A stretch of DNA of 64,000 nucleotides from Ostrinia nubilalis (GCF_963855985.1 NC_087097.1:6853001-6917000), one strand, 5' to 3'. Positions 37,900-51,591 are shown, counted from the stretch's first letter. Made by a program: numbers and translations. The notes: generated by a model from the sequence alone, not told the origin.

Positions 37900-38110
37900 C
37901 AGACTAGCCGACTCGAGATCCGAAGAACGCGGGTTCGATCCCCGCCGCTTGCGTTGTGGTAAATCTGTTACAGTCAAAACTCATCGGAAAACCACTTTAG
38001 ACTGATTTTTCGAGCCAATAGTGGTTTTGACCAAGGGCGTTAGTCAAAACCACTGCAAAAAATCAATCAAAGGTTGTCGCCTGATTTAAAATTTGACCAA
38101 TCAGTCAAAA
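37900..38110 (+). repeat. tRNA-like B-box followed by inverted repeats
   Basis: gaacgcgggttcgatccccg resembles a tRNA T-arm. It is followed by acagtcaaaactcatcggaa and several facing copies of agtggttttgac/gtcaaaaccact. Perhaps a SINE fragment next to a small fold-back; no full tRNA can be drawn. Confidence 0.35.
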
Positions 38111-38317
38111 TTCAAACAAAGTAGCGTAGGTAATGATTAGTGAAAACTATCAGGAAGCACAAATAAAAACACTCGGTTGTGTTTAGAGGGTTCCCAAACC
38201 ATTAATCAAAATTTATTTAAAAAAATCTATTGTTTACTGATATAGTAGTTATTATATTTTAACAAATCAAGCTTATACCTATCCTATAAAAAAATAATGT
38301 CGCTTTTATTTTTGACT

Positions 38318-39226
38318 AGCGGCCGCCCGCGACTTCGTACGCGTGGATCCCATTTTACCCCCTTCATCTATTTTACGCGGTTTAGATTTTTTCATACAAA
38401 TGTTTTTTCCCGCTAACTCCCGTTCCCGTTGGAATTTCGCAATATCCTGTTGTAACTAAGCTTTAAGTTTACTAAGAGACCTTTATGCCAAATTTCAAGC
38501 GTCTAACTTAAGCGGTTTAGATTTTTCATACAAAAGGATTTTCCCAGTAATTCCTGTTCCTGTGGGAATTTCGGGAATTCTTTTCTTAGTGCACCTCTAC
38601 GGTACCTAAGCTACGTCCCTTATAAATTTCAAGTGCCTACGTTTAGCCGTTTAGGCTGTGCGTAAGTATGTCAGTGGGTCAGTCATACAAAAGGAATTTC
38701 CCGCTAATTCCAGTTCCCGTGAGAATTTTGCAATATCCTGTTGTAACTAAGCTTTAAGTTTACTAAGGTACCTGCATGCCAAATTTTAAGCGTCTAACTT
38801 ACGCGGTTTAGATATTTTCATACAAATGTTTTTTCCCGTTAACTCCCGTTCCCGTGAGAATTTTGCAATATCCTGTTGTAACTAAGCTTTAAATTTACTA
38901 AGATACCTGCATGCCAAATTTCAAGCGTCTATGTTACGTGGCTTAGGTTTTTTCATACAAATGTTTTTTCTCGCTAATTCCCGTTCCCGTAGGAATTTTG
39001 CAATATCCTGTTATAACTAAGCTTTAAGTTTACTAAGGTACCTGCTTTCCAAATTTCAAGCGTCTAACTTAAGCGGTTTAGATTTTTCATACAAAAGGAT
39101 TTTCCCGCTAATGCCCGTTCCCGTGGGAATTCCTAAGTATCCTATAACCTGCCCAGGAGTATGAAGAATAATTGTACCAAGTTTCGTTAAAATCCGTCGA
39201 GTAGTTTTTGTTTCTATAAGGAACAT

Positions 39227-39275
<49 letters not shown>
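38318..39275 (+). repeat. Interspersed repeat with about six internal ~150-bp tandem units
   Basis: Starts gactagcggccgcccgcgac, then repeats a unit containing cccgttcccgtgggaatt, gcaatatcctgttgtaacta, and ccaaatttcaagcgtctaac. It ends with a (cagacaga)n tract at 39228-39273. The head also occurs at 62717 (ggccgcccgcgacttcgtat). This is a common lepidopteran repeat head whose internal unit has amplified. Confidence 0.65.
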
Positions 39276-41406
39276 AATTTTACTGATTGCATTTTTGGCA
39301 TCAGTATCGATCACTAATCACCCCCTGATAGTTATTTTGAAAATATATTTCATGTACAGAATTGACCTCTCTACAGATTTATTATAAGTATAGATGTGGC
39401 AGAACTGCCAGAACAATTTTAATAAATATTGATAAAATAAAATGGGATGGATTCCTACAAATTTTCGATATTTTTAATTAGTTTTATCGTAACCTACAGC
39501 CTCAAAGCATTTATCATAAAAGCTGACAACCCTGGCCAGCTAGGTTATCTCAACCCCCCGCACCACCCATTATTTTTATTGTAATATAATCACAAGTAGC
39601 TATGATTATCTGCTTAAAGTTCCATACTACGAGTAAAACACTGGGCGTGTCTGTGATATTTTAATCAGCTTTGGAGTGGCAAACACCTGGTAAAATCGGG
39701 GGCTGGATGGACGGCTGCCAAGTCCGCGCTAATCCCCGCCCGAGCCCTTTACATGCGCACCCAAACAAATCCCAAATTTACGTCTACAAAAAATAAACTT
39801 CACGAGATGTGGTTGGACAATAATAAAACTGTAAAGCTCGTGATTTGTGTCTGTCTGTCTGCATGTCTACGCTTCCAGTGACTCACACAGCGTCGGCTGT
39901 GCGTAAGTTTCTTGAAATTATTAGGTGATAAATACGACGTGTGATCACGTGCATACGCTTCAAAGGGTTATAGGCAGATAATAATATCTAAAGAACACCG
40001 TCTGTCTCCACTTCACTTATTTATTTAATTCTGTATGGAAACTAAAGTATCTTTGTTTTATTTCTATTCAGTTGTGTCTACGATGACGAGACACGGCTCT
40101 TTGGAGCTAAAATTAGACCCCTATTATTTTAAAAGAAAGTATGATTAGGTATAGATAGATAGAGCACATCACATCACATACCTACCTACCTTAAAGTTAA
40201 TATAAACAGGGAGTCATTAGATGCAGTCTGCCATGGAAGTTACATTGAAAGTCAGTGGAGCAAAGTTATATTCAGCAGTCTCCTCATCAGAATCTATTTA
40301 AATACAATCTATACACTTCTAAGTCAACTGCATAATATTTTTGGCTGTCTGATCAGACGTCTCTGGTGCAGAGCCCGCCGTGTGACCCAAAAACCATTTG
40401 GCACATTCATGCATGCCAATTGACGCTAGGAGAGCTGGTTCAATGAACTAATGAAAAACAATAATGCAGGCCTAAGTATAAATTTTGGTGTTAGCAAATA
40501 CATAATCTCGTAATGGGGCACTTACTATGGTAGCACTTTTATGGTAGGTGGACGCCTTGTGGAATATATTTTGTTTTGGAAGAACCTTTTTTACAGTCTA
40601 AAACTAGCAGAGACATTTTCATGACGCATCTCGACGTAAATAAATGCTGAAATTTACTAACCGAGTCGCTGAAGATATTTCTATAGATATTAACAATTCA
40701 ATATAACATACAAATCGGCTTGTGAAAAGTTACTATCGACCAATATTTCATGGAACGAAACGACGTCTGAAATATCTAAAAATATGTACCTACAGTCGCT
40801 CGAGATATAAGGTTGATTTATTAATTTTACAATGTAGCAATAGTCTACTCTATACCCTAAAACTCTACAATAAAGGTCATAAAGATTTTATTTATGATAC
40901 CTACAGGGACCTCAGTGTAGGTAGTGTAGGTCCTACACTATTGCCATAGAAGTGCCTACCTTTTTCTATTTTTTGAAAACTTATTTGTATCTTCCACATA
41001 AGTCAAACAAGGTTTTAAAAATAACCATGAAGTAGGTACTTTAGTCACACATAGGGTTATTTTAAAGTGGATATTAATTAGTTTTACTTCGTTTTACACA
41101 CGGTTCATTTTCTTACAGTTGTTTTCAGTTTGTCAATTGGTCAGCAGCACTGGCACTGAAAATTGACATTTTCTTGAATCACTGATGCCTTTCATACTGA
41201 TGCCTACATTATGCTTTGCTACTGGGCAGCTGGTTATAAAAGTTACGTTTCTCACGTGATAGATGAAAACTATCGCAGACTGCAGGGCGGCGGCGACCGC
41301 AATCCGACGCATGCGGTTGCTGCTAATTTATCCTTAACTGTCATCAAAGTACGAGTATTCATTAGTTCATTCCATTATAGATTTAGAATCATGTAAATTA
41401 TATAGA

Positions 41407-41628
41407 ACTAGCTTTCCGCCTGCGGCTTCGCCCGCGTGGAATTTTGTCTGTCACAGAAAAACTTATTCACGCGCGTCTCTGTTTCAAAAACCGAGATAAA
41501 AACTATCCTATGTTCTTTCCCGGGACTCAAACTATCTCTATGCCAAATTTCATCAAAATCAGTTCAGTGGTTTAGGCGTGAAAGCAAGACAGACAGAGTT
41601 ACTTACGCATTGATAATATTAGTATAGA
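41407..41628 (+). mobile_element. actagctttccgcccgcgg interspersed repeat, copy 2
   Basis: Same order of parts as the copy at 24884: actagctttccgcctgcggc, the ccaaatttcatcaaaatcag phrase, a short (cagacaga)n, and ataatattagtatag at the end. Confidence 0.7.
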
Positions 41629-41967
41629 AGCATAGAAGTATAGATAATTATAGATAATGGACTTTACGCCTAATATTTTAAGGAAAATAATTGGACGTAT
41701 TTCCATGGTCACAACTTCACTTAAATTGGGTACGATCTTTTTCATGGATTTTACGTCCAATTATGAAAATTTTCGGATTACCTACTAGTCTGCATTCTTA
41801 AATAAAGTCTAAAAAAGATAAAACGGATTCTTCACGGGGGCATCCGACCGAACGCGAGTTAATTTAGAAAATATCGTTTTCTTATTCCTATCAGTATTCG
41901 AACCCAGGACTACGATTGATCATAGTGTCAAAGCAACTCGGTGCATCCTTCCCTATATCATTATAGC

Positions 41968-42388
41968 TAACTAGCTTTTGTCTGCGGCTTCACCCACGTG
42001 AATTTTAGTTTGTCAAAGATCGTCATAAATTATAGCTTAAACTACCCGTTCGCGCTAAGTTTTCCGGTCCGTGGAATGCGCGTCCCCTCCCCCAACCGCG
42101 ATTAAACGCAATTAATGTGTCTTATTTTACGCAAATACACATTTTTTATCAATAACAATAAATAAAAAATATTGTAAAAATAGTTTGATAAAGTTATAGA
42201 CGCTTCCCTTCGAGTGACGTCATATCGCCAGCGGCAAACTTAAAGCGAACGCATAGTATGTTATTCTGGGTTATAAAGAATAATACTGTAAAGTTTCATC
42301 AAAATCAGTTCAGTACTTTTTGCGTGAAAGAGTTACAAACATCCATCCAGACATCCAAACTTTCGCATTTATAATATTAGTAAGATAG
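41968..42388 (+). repeat. Diverged relative of the actagcttt repeat
   Basis: Begins actagcttttgtctgcggct and ends gcatttataatattagtaag, with aagtttcatcaaaatcagtt before the end; the interior is different and includes a GC-rich patch. Probably a related non-autonomous element. Confidence 0.5.
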
Positions 42389-42389
42389 A

Positions 42390-44373
42390 ACAAACACTGC
42401 TGAAGCTGCTGATTTTCAGATTTATTATTCAGAAATTACGTTCATATTGTACACTAATTTGAGAAATGAAAGGTTCCCAGTTTTTTCTCCTCTATTACTT
42501 TTTTTTTTAAATGCGACAAAAGAAGCGTTTAAGCGTCCAAAACGTAACAGACACAGATATATTTTTTAATTTCCATCCATGTAAAAAGGTACGGTGATTA
42601 CTTAGATAAAAATAATAGATTCTACGCCTTCCCCGTCATAATTATTTTGTCTTGATGAGATTGCACGTGATTTTTAATTCATCAATAACAATTTTATTAT
42701 CAAGTCGGTTAATTCATAATCCCTGTCATCCTTAAATCGAAAACAGGAAAAAATATGTAACTGTGTGCAGATTTTTTTAACACACGTGTAACAAACACAC
42801 TATGGTGAAGTCAACCGCTATTTTTATCAGAAACGAGGAAAACACCGCAGTAAAAAGTTGAACATTTTAAATTTCAAACGTCTCATTCTAAATTGCAAAC
42901 AAGAAAAAGACGTTTTGCAATTTAAAGTTATTATAAACTTTTGTTTTTGTAAATTTCCAGGTGTTCATGAGACGTTACTTTTTTACTAATGTAGGTATAT
43001 ACTTAATGCGGCAATTTTTTTTCATCAACAAAACAGACGACAATCCAACTGCGCAGTATTTGAATTCGAATTTCAATTCCAGAAGTTCGATGAATATTTT
43101 ACTAACTACGCAGTAACGGATTTCCTCGTAAACCGTAACACGGCGGAGTAGCGAGCTGTGCGCGGGAGCAGCGCAGCTGTCGGCTTGCGTCACCGCGGCT
43201 GACCTCTCACCTATTCTCATTCATTCAAACATTTCTACGAGGAGCTACGCTTATCGACTACCAATAATTTCTACTTAATATCTACTACTACGCCTTTAAG
43301 CAGTCATACATTGTCCGATTTCTTAATTTCGGTGGCTGCCACGCCCATGTTCATAATAATCAATTGTTTTTTTCCTTTTTATTGATTTTTAAATTAATAT
43401 TTAGGTTTCTAACAAGTATGTACCTACAATACCTAGGCTGCTTTTTACTAAATGCGTGGTACAGGTATGCGGTACCCTGAGCACGAATAACTCTCGTACA
43501 TAATCGACATCGTATTCTACCCCTAGGACTACTAATGGTGACCCTAGCTACGCCAATGTATTCGCTGTTTTGTTTTTCATCATTAAAAAAACGATTAATT
43601 TAAATAAATAAAAAATAAACCTATTAACGGAAAAAAAAATTCCTCGTACTCAGGACACGGTACTGTTCGGTACAGTCATGGTACTGTACAGACGCATTGC
43701 GAGGATGTGATACTTACGTTTGTCAATAGTGAATTATTTATTTATTTATTTTATTTTCTTGTTAGCTCACACGGGATCTCAATTAATTCTCAATTATGAT
43801 TAACAGTATGAGTTAAAAGGAAAGGCTCTCTCTCATCTGTGGGCTCTCCTGTTTGCCACGGGTCGAATTTTCCGCGTAAAACTCATCATTACGTCACCCA
43901 CCCTCATATTTTAATGACTAAACTATTTTTAGGGCAACTTCGATAATCGCGGGGATGCTGGGCAAATCGTACATTTGCAACAAAACGTGTCGCGAACAAC
44001 ACAATAGTAACAGTTATAGTATTGTTTAGCTTTTAGCTGGCGGCGCTAACGCCAGCAGCGCCACCTCGCGAGTTAAATTCGCAGTGTGAACCCCACTTAA
44101 GGAGCAAATCTCTAAGCCGTAAAACTTATTTAAAAAAAAGTTCAGCTGTCTGTCCTGTCAGTTGCTCTATCTGTCACTGTCTGTCAGTATTGTTGTCATT
44201 TTGCTAGTAAAAGAAAGGCTTTTTGCTGTTTATCAAGGTTTTTAAATATTTTTGTACATTTGTGATCTAAAAGTCTTCTAATAAACACTCAATTTAACGT
44301 TATTCTCATCACTTCTAATTCTCAAACTAATCAGTATAAGTTCAGACACGTGAAACTTAGGAAAGTGAAAAAC
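42390..44373. other. Intergenic, SPT4 5' side, with a CpG-rich patch
   Basis: No gene was recognised. A short GC-rich patch at about 43138-43205 contrasts with its AT-rich surroundings and could be a promoter or noncoding first exon, but no coding or splice pattern supports a gene. The SPT4 promoter should lie within 44050-44373; repeated ctgtctgtc motifs at 44145-44185 are the only notable pattern. Confidence 0.35.
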
Positions 44374-45095
44374 ATGTCTCTAGATACAGTGCCAAAGGAT
44401 TTGAGAGGTCTTAGAGCTTGTTTAGTTTGTTCTTTAATTAAGGTAATATACCCTAGATATGCCTATGATTATTAATATGTTCTTCTATTACGTATGTGGT
44501 ACCAACTGTGAACATAGCCGTGATCATGACTTTGTTGTTTGTCACAACATTGCTAGGAATAACATCATCCATTCATTATACTAAATCAACTGCTATTTTG
44601 ATGTCCAAATAACATACTTTGATATCTTTACAGACTTTTGACCAATTTGAATATGATGGCTGTGACAACTGTGATGAGTTTCTGCGAATGAAGAACAATA
44701 AAGACAATGTTTATGACTGCACTAGCAACAATTTTGACGGGTGAGATGCACATAATCTGTTGTAACTGTAGATATGGTTTTTATCTCTTTATACTACTTG
44801 TGATTCATGTTGTAAACAGGACCTGCTAATCATAAATTGTAATTTCAGGATGATAGCTGTAATGAGCCCTGAAGACAGTTGGGTATGCAAATGGCAACGC
44901 ATAAGTATGTTACTTTTTCTTTAGTCTTATCTCATGCAAGTTATATTGATAATTCAATAATCCTGTTTAATTTCAGGTCGATTCTGTAAAGGAGTGTATG
45001 CTATATCAGTGTCTGGGAGGTTACCAGCAGGAGTCATAAGGGAAATGAAGAGCCGTGGTCTTGTTTACCGACCAAGGGATACAAGCCAACGCTAA
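44374..45095 (+). CDS. Spt4: Transcription elongation factor SPT4, complete
   Basis: Four exons, 44374-44442, 44634-44740, 44849-44904 and 44977-45095, with consensus splice sites and matching phases, give 116 residues, the usual size of animal SPT4. The N-terminal zinc finger is intact: C16-x2-C19 (ACLVCSLIK) and C33-x2-C36 (GCDNCDEFL). The rest is the conserved SPT5-binding part ([46 protein letters not shown]). SPT4 with SPT5 forms DSIF, which controls RNA polymerase II pausing and processivity. An AATAAA at 45136-45141, 41 nt after the stop, is the likely poly(A) signal. The gene converges with TRIAP1. Confidence 0.97.
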
Positions 45096-45849
45096 CTCGA
45101 ATATGATATAATAATTTAGTAATTTAAGTCTATCTAATAAATAATTTCTTAATACTTCTTGCAGTTTTATTTAAATATTATAACGGAAAGGTGGTATTCA
45201 CTAGCTAGACTGTATAAATGGAAATGTGATAAAACTGGATTATAATCTTGAACTTAATCATCATTGGGTCATGCAGTCTCCTCCTCTCTAATTAACCATG
45301 GGCTTATGTAAGGATTTGGCCAATCTTATTACTGTTAAAAATGAAACAACTGGATAACATCTAATACTCTATTATACAATAACAACAGGTGCTTGCATTT
45401 AAATAAAAAGAATCATTCTATTTACAATAGTAAATGCATATAAGCGTGAATCAGTTTTAACACAACTTATTTGTACATAATGCATACAAGGGAAACTACA
45501 CAAACCATGGAGGTATTACCTCCATGACACAAACAATGGATTGCATTTGAAAAGCAACACAATGCCTATAAATTAACCAATAGTCTCTGTATTTGATAGT
45601 TACACATGGATGATGTAATAAATACACACACTTATGAAATTTTGCATTTAGTATTATAAATAAATAAGCTTAAAATGATATCATTCACCAGCTTCCTTAT
45701 TGCATACTGTGACTGGCTATGTTTTAGGCTTTTGTTGGATTTTCATTTTTGTACTGTAGCTTATTTGACTCCGGATGTTCAGCAATTTTTCCACTAAAAA
45801 TATTCCAACATGTAACTGGATTGAAGGCACACATCAAGCTTGGTTTTTG

Positions 45850-46236
<387 letters not shown>

Positions 46237-46384
46237 TCAGTTCAAGTCCTATTTATGTTGAATGGCTACAAAGAAGTTAACATAAATCATAAATTTTAAG
46301 AACTGCGAGAAAATTTTAATGTATCAGAGAGAGAGAGAGATCATCACAGATGAGACAGGAGATATATAATTATCTTCATAATTC

Positions 46385-46846
46385 TTCTTTTTTGTTTTTG
46401 GCAATACTCGTCGAGGCCGACTTGATTTGTGCCATTTTCATGTGAGTGTGGGACGAGTTAAGAAGAGGGACCAAGTGGGATGGGACTTGGGCTTGGGCTT
46501 GGGATATTAGGTGCGGTTGAGGTCGTATAAAATACATAAATTTAATATATAAAATATAAGTTTAAAATTTTATAGAGTGGTGCTTAATGAATTTAACAAG
46601 GGAATGTACATATTTTTTATTAGTAATACTTAAAATGGATGAAAGATTGTAAGGAAGGGGGGCTTTGTTTTGAATTAATATACTATGTAGGGGCAGAGAA
46701 TTATATAGAGTACAGTTAAATAGAATATGTTCTATACTACCTTCCTCCAGGCCACAATCACAAATTGAGGAGGAGATATATATTTTTTTTAATCCCCTTC
46801 CTTCGCCTGGAAATTTGTACTTGGCCGAATACTTGTAAGTTGTCAA
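46385..46846 (-). mobile_element. Non-LTR retrotransposon (jockey/CR1-like) 3' end
   Basis: The minus strand encodes the C-terminal zinc-binding end of a reverse transcriptase protein (CDCGLEEGSIEHILFNC, C-x-C then H and C), then a stop, a 3' UTR containing ccgcacctaatatcccaagc, and a GAAGAA-type tail near 46388. The same 3' UTR occurs in opposite orientation at 48028-48168. Confidence 0.78.
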
Positions 46847-47158
46847 TATTCTTTCATGTTCTTTTTATAAAGTCATGGACTCTCGCTCAGACCAAGAATA
46901 AAACATGGACTGAAAAAAAATATTCATCCGAAGATGAATCGAATGTTTATAATCAAAATCGATTACAAGAAATCAATAAATGAAAATGTAATTTTCACTT
47001 TATATTCTCATTTTCCTGCATAGAAATAATATGATGAATACAAAAATCCATTTTCAGTGAATTTTTATATTTTTTTATCTGTCAAGAAAATGTGAAGCAG
47101 CAGCTGTGCTGAATGCTATTGCCACTATTGCACTTTGCTTCCAAGCAACTCAACTTGG

Positions 47159-48005
47159 AAATCATTGGGGCATAATTTCAGCATTTTAATCATTGGGGCA
47201 TAATTTCAGCAGGGTTAAAGTGGAGGCTTCGTACCGGAAAGCGCATCGTAGGACGTCCACCTACAAAATGGACCGACGACCTCATAAAGGTAAGCAGGAA
47301 GGTGCTGGATGCAGGCGGCTACAAAGCGGTCATTATGAAATCATTGGGGTACAGGCCTATGTTCAGCAGTGGACTACCTATGGCTAAAATGATGATGATG
47401 ATGATGATAAAATGTTGCTTTATTAAATTTCCTACGCTAAAAATTATCCATTTGTATTTAATGCCACTATGCAGTCCTAGTTTAACTATTACGAGAAAAA
47501 CTCATTTTTGCAGTTTTCATTCTAGTTGCTATTCAAGTAGGTAGCCATAAGATAAAAATAATACAGATTACATAGGCTTGTGATACCTTTTTAGAATCTC
47601 AATTAACCAAGGAAGTTTTAAGGTAATGGGCACGATGGTCTTCCTACATTTTTTTACACGACGGCTGATCAAAAGTGCAAGACAATGAATTAATTTTTCC
47701 TTCTTCTCTGCAATTTCTTAAAATTTTCATACTTTTAAACTAGTTTGTTGAACTTTAATCTTTTCTTTTGATAGCCCAACTATCTCTTGTGATAAGGAAA
47801 AAAACTAGATTGAAAAGTATCCTCATTTGTAGAAATGGCATGAGAAAAAGTAATCGCAGGTGGCAATTTTCTAAAAATGCACAAAAACTTAAAAATCTTG
47901 AAAACGGTGATATTTTTACTGGGGTCAAAATTGGACGTTAGGGAGACCATGGCGAGGCCTATCGATGGTTGCAGGGTTATCCATTGTTTTTGGGACACCC
48001 TGTAT
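47159..48005 (+). mobile_element. RTE tail fused to an acaccctgtata-ended element, solo copy
   Basis: Starts with a short tandem duplication (aatcattggggcataatttc), then a plus-oriented RTE 3' end (aggacgtccacctacaaaat) ending in (atg)n at 47386-47408, then about 600 bp ending tttttgggacaccctgtata. The identical join of RTE tail to this unit recurs twice in the ESF1 intron, so the unit moved or was copied after the RTE insertion. Confidence 0.68.
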
Positions 48006-48027
48006 ATTAAATTTATGTATTCTAAAC

Positions 48028-48168
48028 GACCTCAACCGCACCTAATATCCCAAGCCCAAGTCCCATCCCACTTGGTCCCCACTTCATAACTCGTCCCACA
48101 CTCACATGAAAATGGCACAAATCAAGTCGGCCTCGACGAGTATTGCCAAGAACAAAAAAGAAGAAGAA
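48028..48168 (+). mobile_element. Non-LTR retrotransposon 3' UTR, second copy
   Basis: Reads cgacctcaaccgcacctaat, caagcccaagtcccatccca, and ends gccaagaacaaaaaagaaga. It is the reverse complement of 46388-46526, giving a 140-bp inverted pair 1.5 kb apart; both are 3' ends of the same LINE family. Confidence 0.7.
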
Positions 48169-48720
48169 GGCTGCTGTGATAAATGATGCCGATGATTTTT
48201 TTACTGAATAAGATTATTGCAGAATATAGATAACCCACGCTGAACTGTCCCACCAAACTCAATGACAGGGGGGCGCTACCATCGTTCAACTATATGGTTT
48301 CCAACATGGCAAAAATCGGAACCTGCGATTTTGGAACTACTGAACTGTCCACAGATATGGATTAGAGTAGATGCAGCAAGTTGCTCGTCAAAGCGTGCCA
48401 TTCCGATATGTCCAAATGGACATACATGGTCGAGTGATGTTCATGTAATCCGATTACAACAATCGGTTACGATGATTTTACGAGGACAGTAGTACGAACA
48501 CGGTAGAAAGAAGAAATTATTTAAGGATTGAGAATTGAAATTAACAGCACAAGTAACAAATAAATCAAGAAGTTAGGTCTGTGATCGCAGTAGGTATACG
48601 TCTATGTATATGACGGCACTGGATTTTGTGGTTTAGAAATATCTTCAAAACTAGGTACCTGACTTAGCTTTATCAATGAAAACGTATTGGCAAAACTACG
48701 CATTTTTACATTTATTAGAA

Positions 48721-48958
48721 ACTAGCTTTCCGCCCGCGGCTTCGCCCGCGTGGAATTTTGTCTGTCACAGAAAAACTTTATCGCGCGCGTCCCTGTTTCA
48801 AAAACCGGGATAAAAACTATCCTATGTTCTTTCCCGGGACTCAAACTATCTCTATGCCAAATTTCATCAAAATCGGTTGCGAGGTTTAAGCGGGAAAGCG
48901 TAACAGACAGACAGACAGACAGACAGAGTTACTTTCGCATTTATAATATTAGTTGGGA
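48721..48958 (+). mobile_element. actagctttccgcccgcgg interspersed repeat, copy 3
   Basis: Begins actagctttccgcccgcggc, has ccaaatttcatcaaaatcgg, a (cagacaga)n tract of about 24 bp and ends ttataatattagttggga. Very close to the copies at 24884 and 41407. Confidence 0.72.
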
Positions 48959-49120
48959 TAAAAAGCTTGAGTAATCTTTATTTTATAAAACTAGGTCAGG
49001 TACTAGGATATTAAAAAGTATGAAATTAGGTAGGTATGAATTACTAGTAGTACTATTTAATACAATGGAATAACGATCATTACTTTGATAATACAATACA
49101 TTAAGCACAATAAAAATATT

Positions 49121-49864
49121 ATAGCCTGACCAGGAACATAAAAACCCTGGCATAGAGGCGCTTCAATTGCATTTGATAGTGCAACACTGAGTACAGTCGT
49201 ACATGTGTTAAATTAATAGGCTAAATTTATGTATCAGGATTCAGGATTACGGGCTAATTTGATATTTTCATAAATGAACGAAAAATATTATTAAAGGTAA
49301 CCTGGTTTAAATAAATTAAATGAAACCATCAATCGAGCTAGTAGGATTTATTTTATTATTCATCAATAATCAAATTCAGAACTTGAATATTCAACTGCAA
49401 TGTCTGCTCATGAACGCTTCAAACTCGGTACTTCTTTCCCAATTCCATAAAATTCAAAACTTAGAAAGTGACAAAAAACTTTAAAATAGGTAGTTGAAAC
49501 AGACTACAGCTAATTTTCATAGTGGACTGTACTATACGATAAACATGTCAGTCAATTTGACAACCTTTGTCGGAAACATTATTCAATGAAAATATTGTCC
49601 GAACCCTTAGTATTTCTCTTCGACAAATACATTAACACATCGTGAACCACTTTTCTTTCACGACTATAAAAATATTTTAGCAATTTAATTCATAAAATCA
49701 ATTGCACACATTTAAAATAAAGTTTGTTTACACTTTGACAACAATAGACTGACATGCAAGGTGACATGTCAATGAAGTTTTCAGTTACTGTTGCCATTAA
49801 AAGAAATTAGTACCATTAGTTTTCCGCAACATGGCGAGGGTTTTTATGTTCCTGGTCAGGCTAT
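49121..49864. mobile_element. MITE with atagcctgaccaggaacata ends
   Basis: Terminal inverted repeats of about 30 bp: atagcctgaccaggaacata then aaaaccct at the left, and agggtttttatgttcctggt then caggctat at the right. 744 bp, no transposase frame. Confidence 0.82.
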
Positions 49865-50336
49865 ATTTGAAAATTAATAATATAGAATGACGTTTACCGC
49901 TACAAAATTATTTTAATCCACAGTCAGACTAGCTATAAATTTAAAAAAATATCAGTTTTATCGGAATTAATTAATTTTCGAATCGATTCATACGATATCT
50001 TTCGATGACTTTGCGAATGCAGTACGATGATACGATTATTTTTACGTTGCGGCAATCACTAAAATTCGCTAAAATGACACTAATGACGTTTAAAAAGTGG
50101 CACGCTCGGCTTCATACAATTTTTGACACATGCTGCATCTATCCATATCTGTGGAACTGTCCTATCGATGACATTGACAGTGGGGCGCCCACCGTCAATA
50201 CCGGATCGCAGGTTGCGATTTTTGCCATGTTGGAAACCATATAGTTGAACGATGGTAGCGCCCCCCTGTCATTGAGTTTGGTGGGACCATAGCTTCATGG
50301 GTGGGACAGTTCAGCGTGGGTCATCTATAGAGTAGA

Positions 50337-50672
50337 ACTACACTGAACTGTCCTTTATTTGACACTGACAGGGGGGCCACCGTCAATAGCGGATCGCTAG
50401 TTCCGACTTTTGCCACGGTGGAAACCATGTATAGTTCCAAAATACTGAACTGTCCTATCCATGACATTGACAGCGGGGCGCCACCGTCAATACCGAATCG
50501 CTGGTTCCGATTTTTGCCATGTTGGAAACCATATAGTTGTACGATGGTAGCGCCCCCCTGTCATTGAGTTTGGCGGGACAGTTCGGCGTGGGTCATCTAT
50601 AGTTGAACGAAGATGGTGGCGCCCTTCTGTCAATGTCGTCGATGGGACATTTCAGTGTAGTTCATCTATATC
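50337..50672. repeat. Second ctgaactgtcc-type inverted element
   Basis: aactacactgaactgtcc at the left faces ggacatttcagtgtagttca at the right; the interior has alternating copies of gacattgacagnggggcgcc and gtagcgcccccctgtcattg. It is a relative of the larger element ending at 50329, lying directly next to it. Confidence 0.58.
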
Positions 50673-50865
50673 TCTAAATGACATTTGATTTGACGTTTTT
50701 TTTTAACTATGACATTGACACAAACATCAGTCAGGGTACCATAGAGAAAAGTAATACATAGGAAATAGAGAGCCCTCTCTGTCAAATTTTTGAGCCTACT
50801 AATTGACAGCCTGGTGTCAAATTCCCTGTACTAAACCTACGTACGTAACGCTCACATACATACAT

Positions 50866-51080
50866 AAAGTCCGCGCACACATGCATACATAAAGTCCACG
50901 CACACATACACACAGTTCACGCACACATAGGCCCTCATAACCTTCAAGGAATTATTGTTTTTATGATGTACAATGTAGAATTTTTTCAAATCCATTATTT
51001 TGAAAATATTTATCTTTGTGGTGTACTTATTGTATTACTTTCAAAACAATGGATTTGGAAAAATTCTACATTGCACATGG
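50866..51080. repeat. Short tandem repeat and fold-back
   Basis: 50866-50930 has about three copies of a ~27-bp cacacatacataaagtcc unit. 50967-51080 is a fold-back: tgtacaatgtagaatttttt then caaatccatt facing aatggatttggaaaaattct then acattgcaca. Confidence 0.55.
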
Positions 51081-51591
51081 AAATGCAAATAAACAAAAAC
51101 TTTTGAATTTAATAATTTTACTTTATTTATGAACACACATATTATACACCAAAAGCGTCTTTTCGCAAAGTTTTCAACAACACTAAAAAAGCATTTGCAC
51201 ATTGAGAAAACTCAGATCACTTGTGAACATAACAGAAAGTTTCTACGCGATTCACGAAGGAACGAACAAAACTCCGATGAACCAGAACAGCAGCAACTCT
51301 TAAATACTTTAATAGGGCCACAGAACACTTAAACGATGGCTAAGAAAACAAGAATGCATTTAACAACAAAAACAACACCGGCCATTTTGGAGGAAAAACA
51401 AAGTTGCCATATGTTAAATAGTAATTTCTACTACTCTATTATGTAAATTATAACAAAAAATGTCACCGTTCAGTTTTAAATTAAAACAAATTAATTTCAT
51501 TTTAAAAAAAGTTTTCACAATGTAATTAACAATATTCTCAAATATATTTTAATTAAGAAAAAAATGAAAATATGAAGGAAACAGGAGCAGT

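Larger units (their letters stand above)
48225..50329. mobile_element. Inverted-repeat element with ctgaactgtcccacc ends, carrying two insertions
   Basis: tatagataacccacgctgaa then ctgtcccacc at the left faces ggtgggacagttcagcgtgg then gtcatctata at the right. Further in, the phrase caatgacaggggggcgctac near 48260 faces its reverse complement near 50265. The interior contains an actagcttt repeat (48721-48958) and a separate MITE (49121-49864), which account for much of its length. Confidence 0.66.

Noticed and set aside
42975..43220. Minus-strand open stretch over a CpG-rich patch
   Set aside because: GC-rich composition alone makes it open; no conserved motif or splice pattern supports it.
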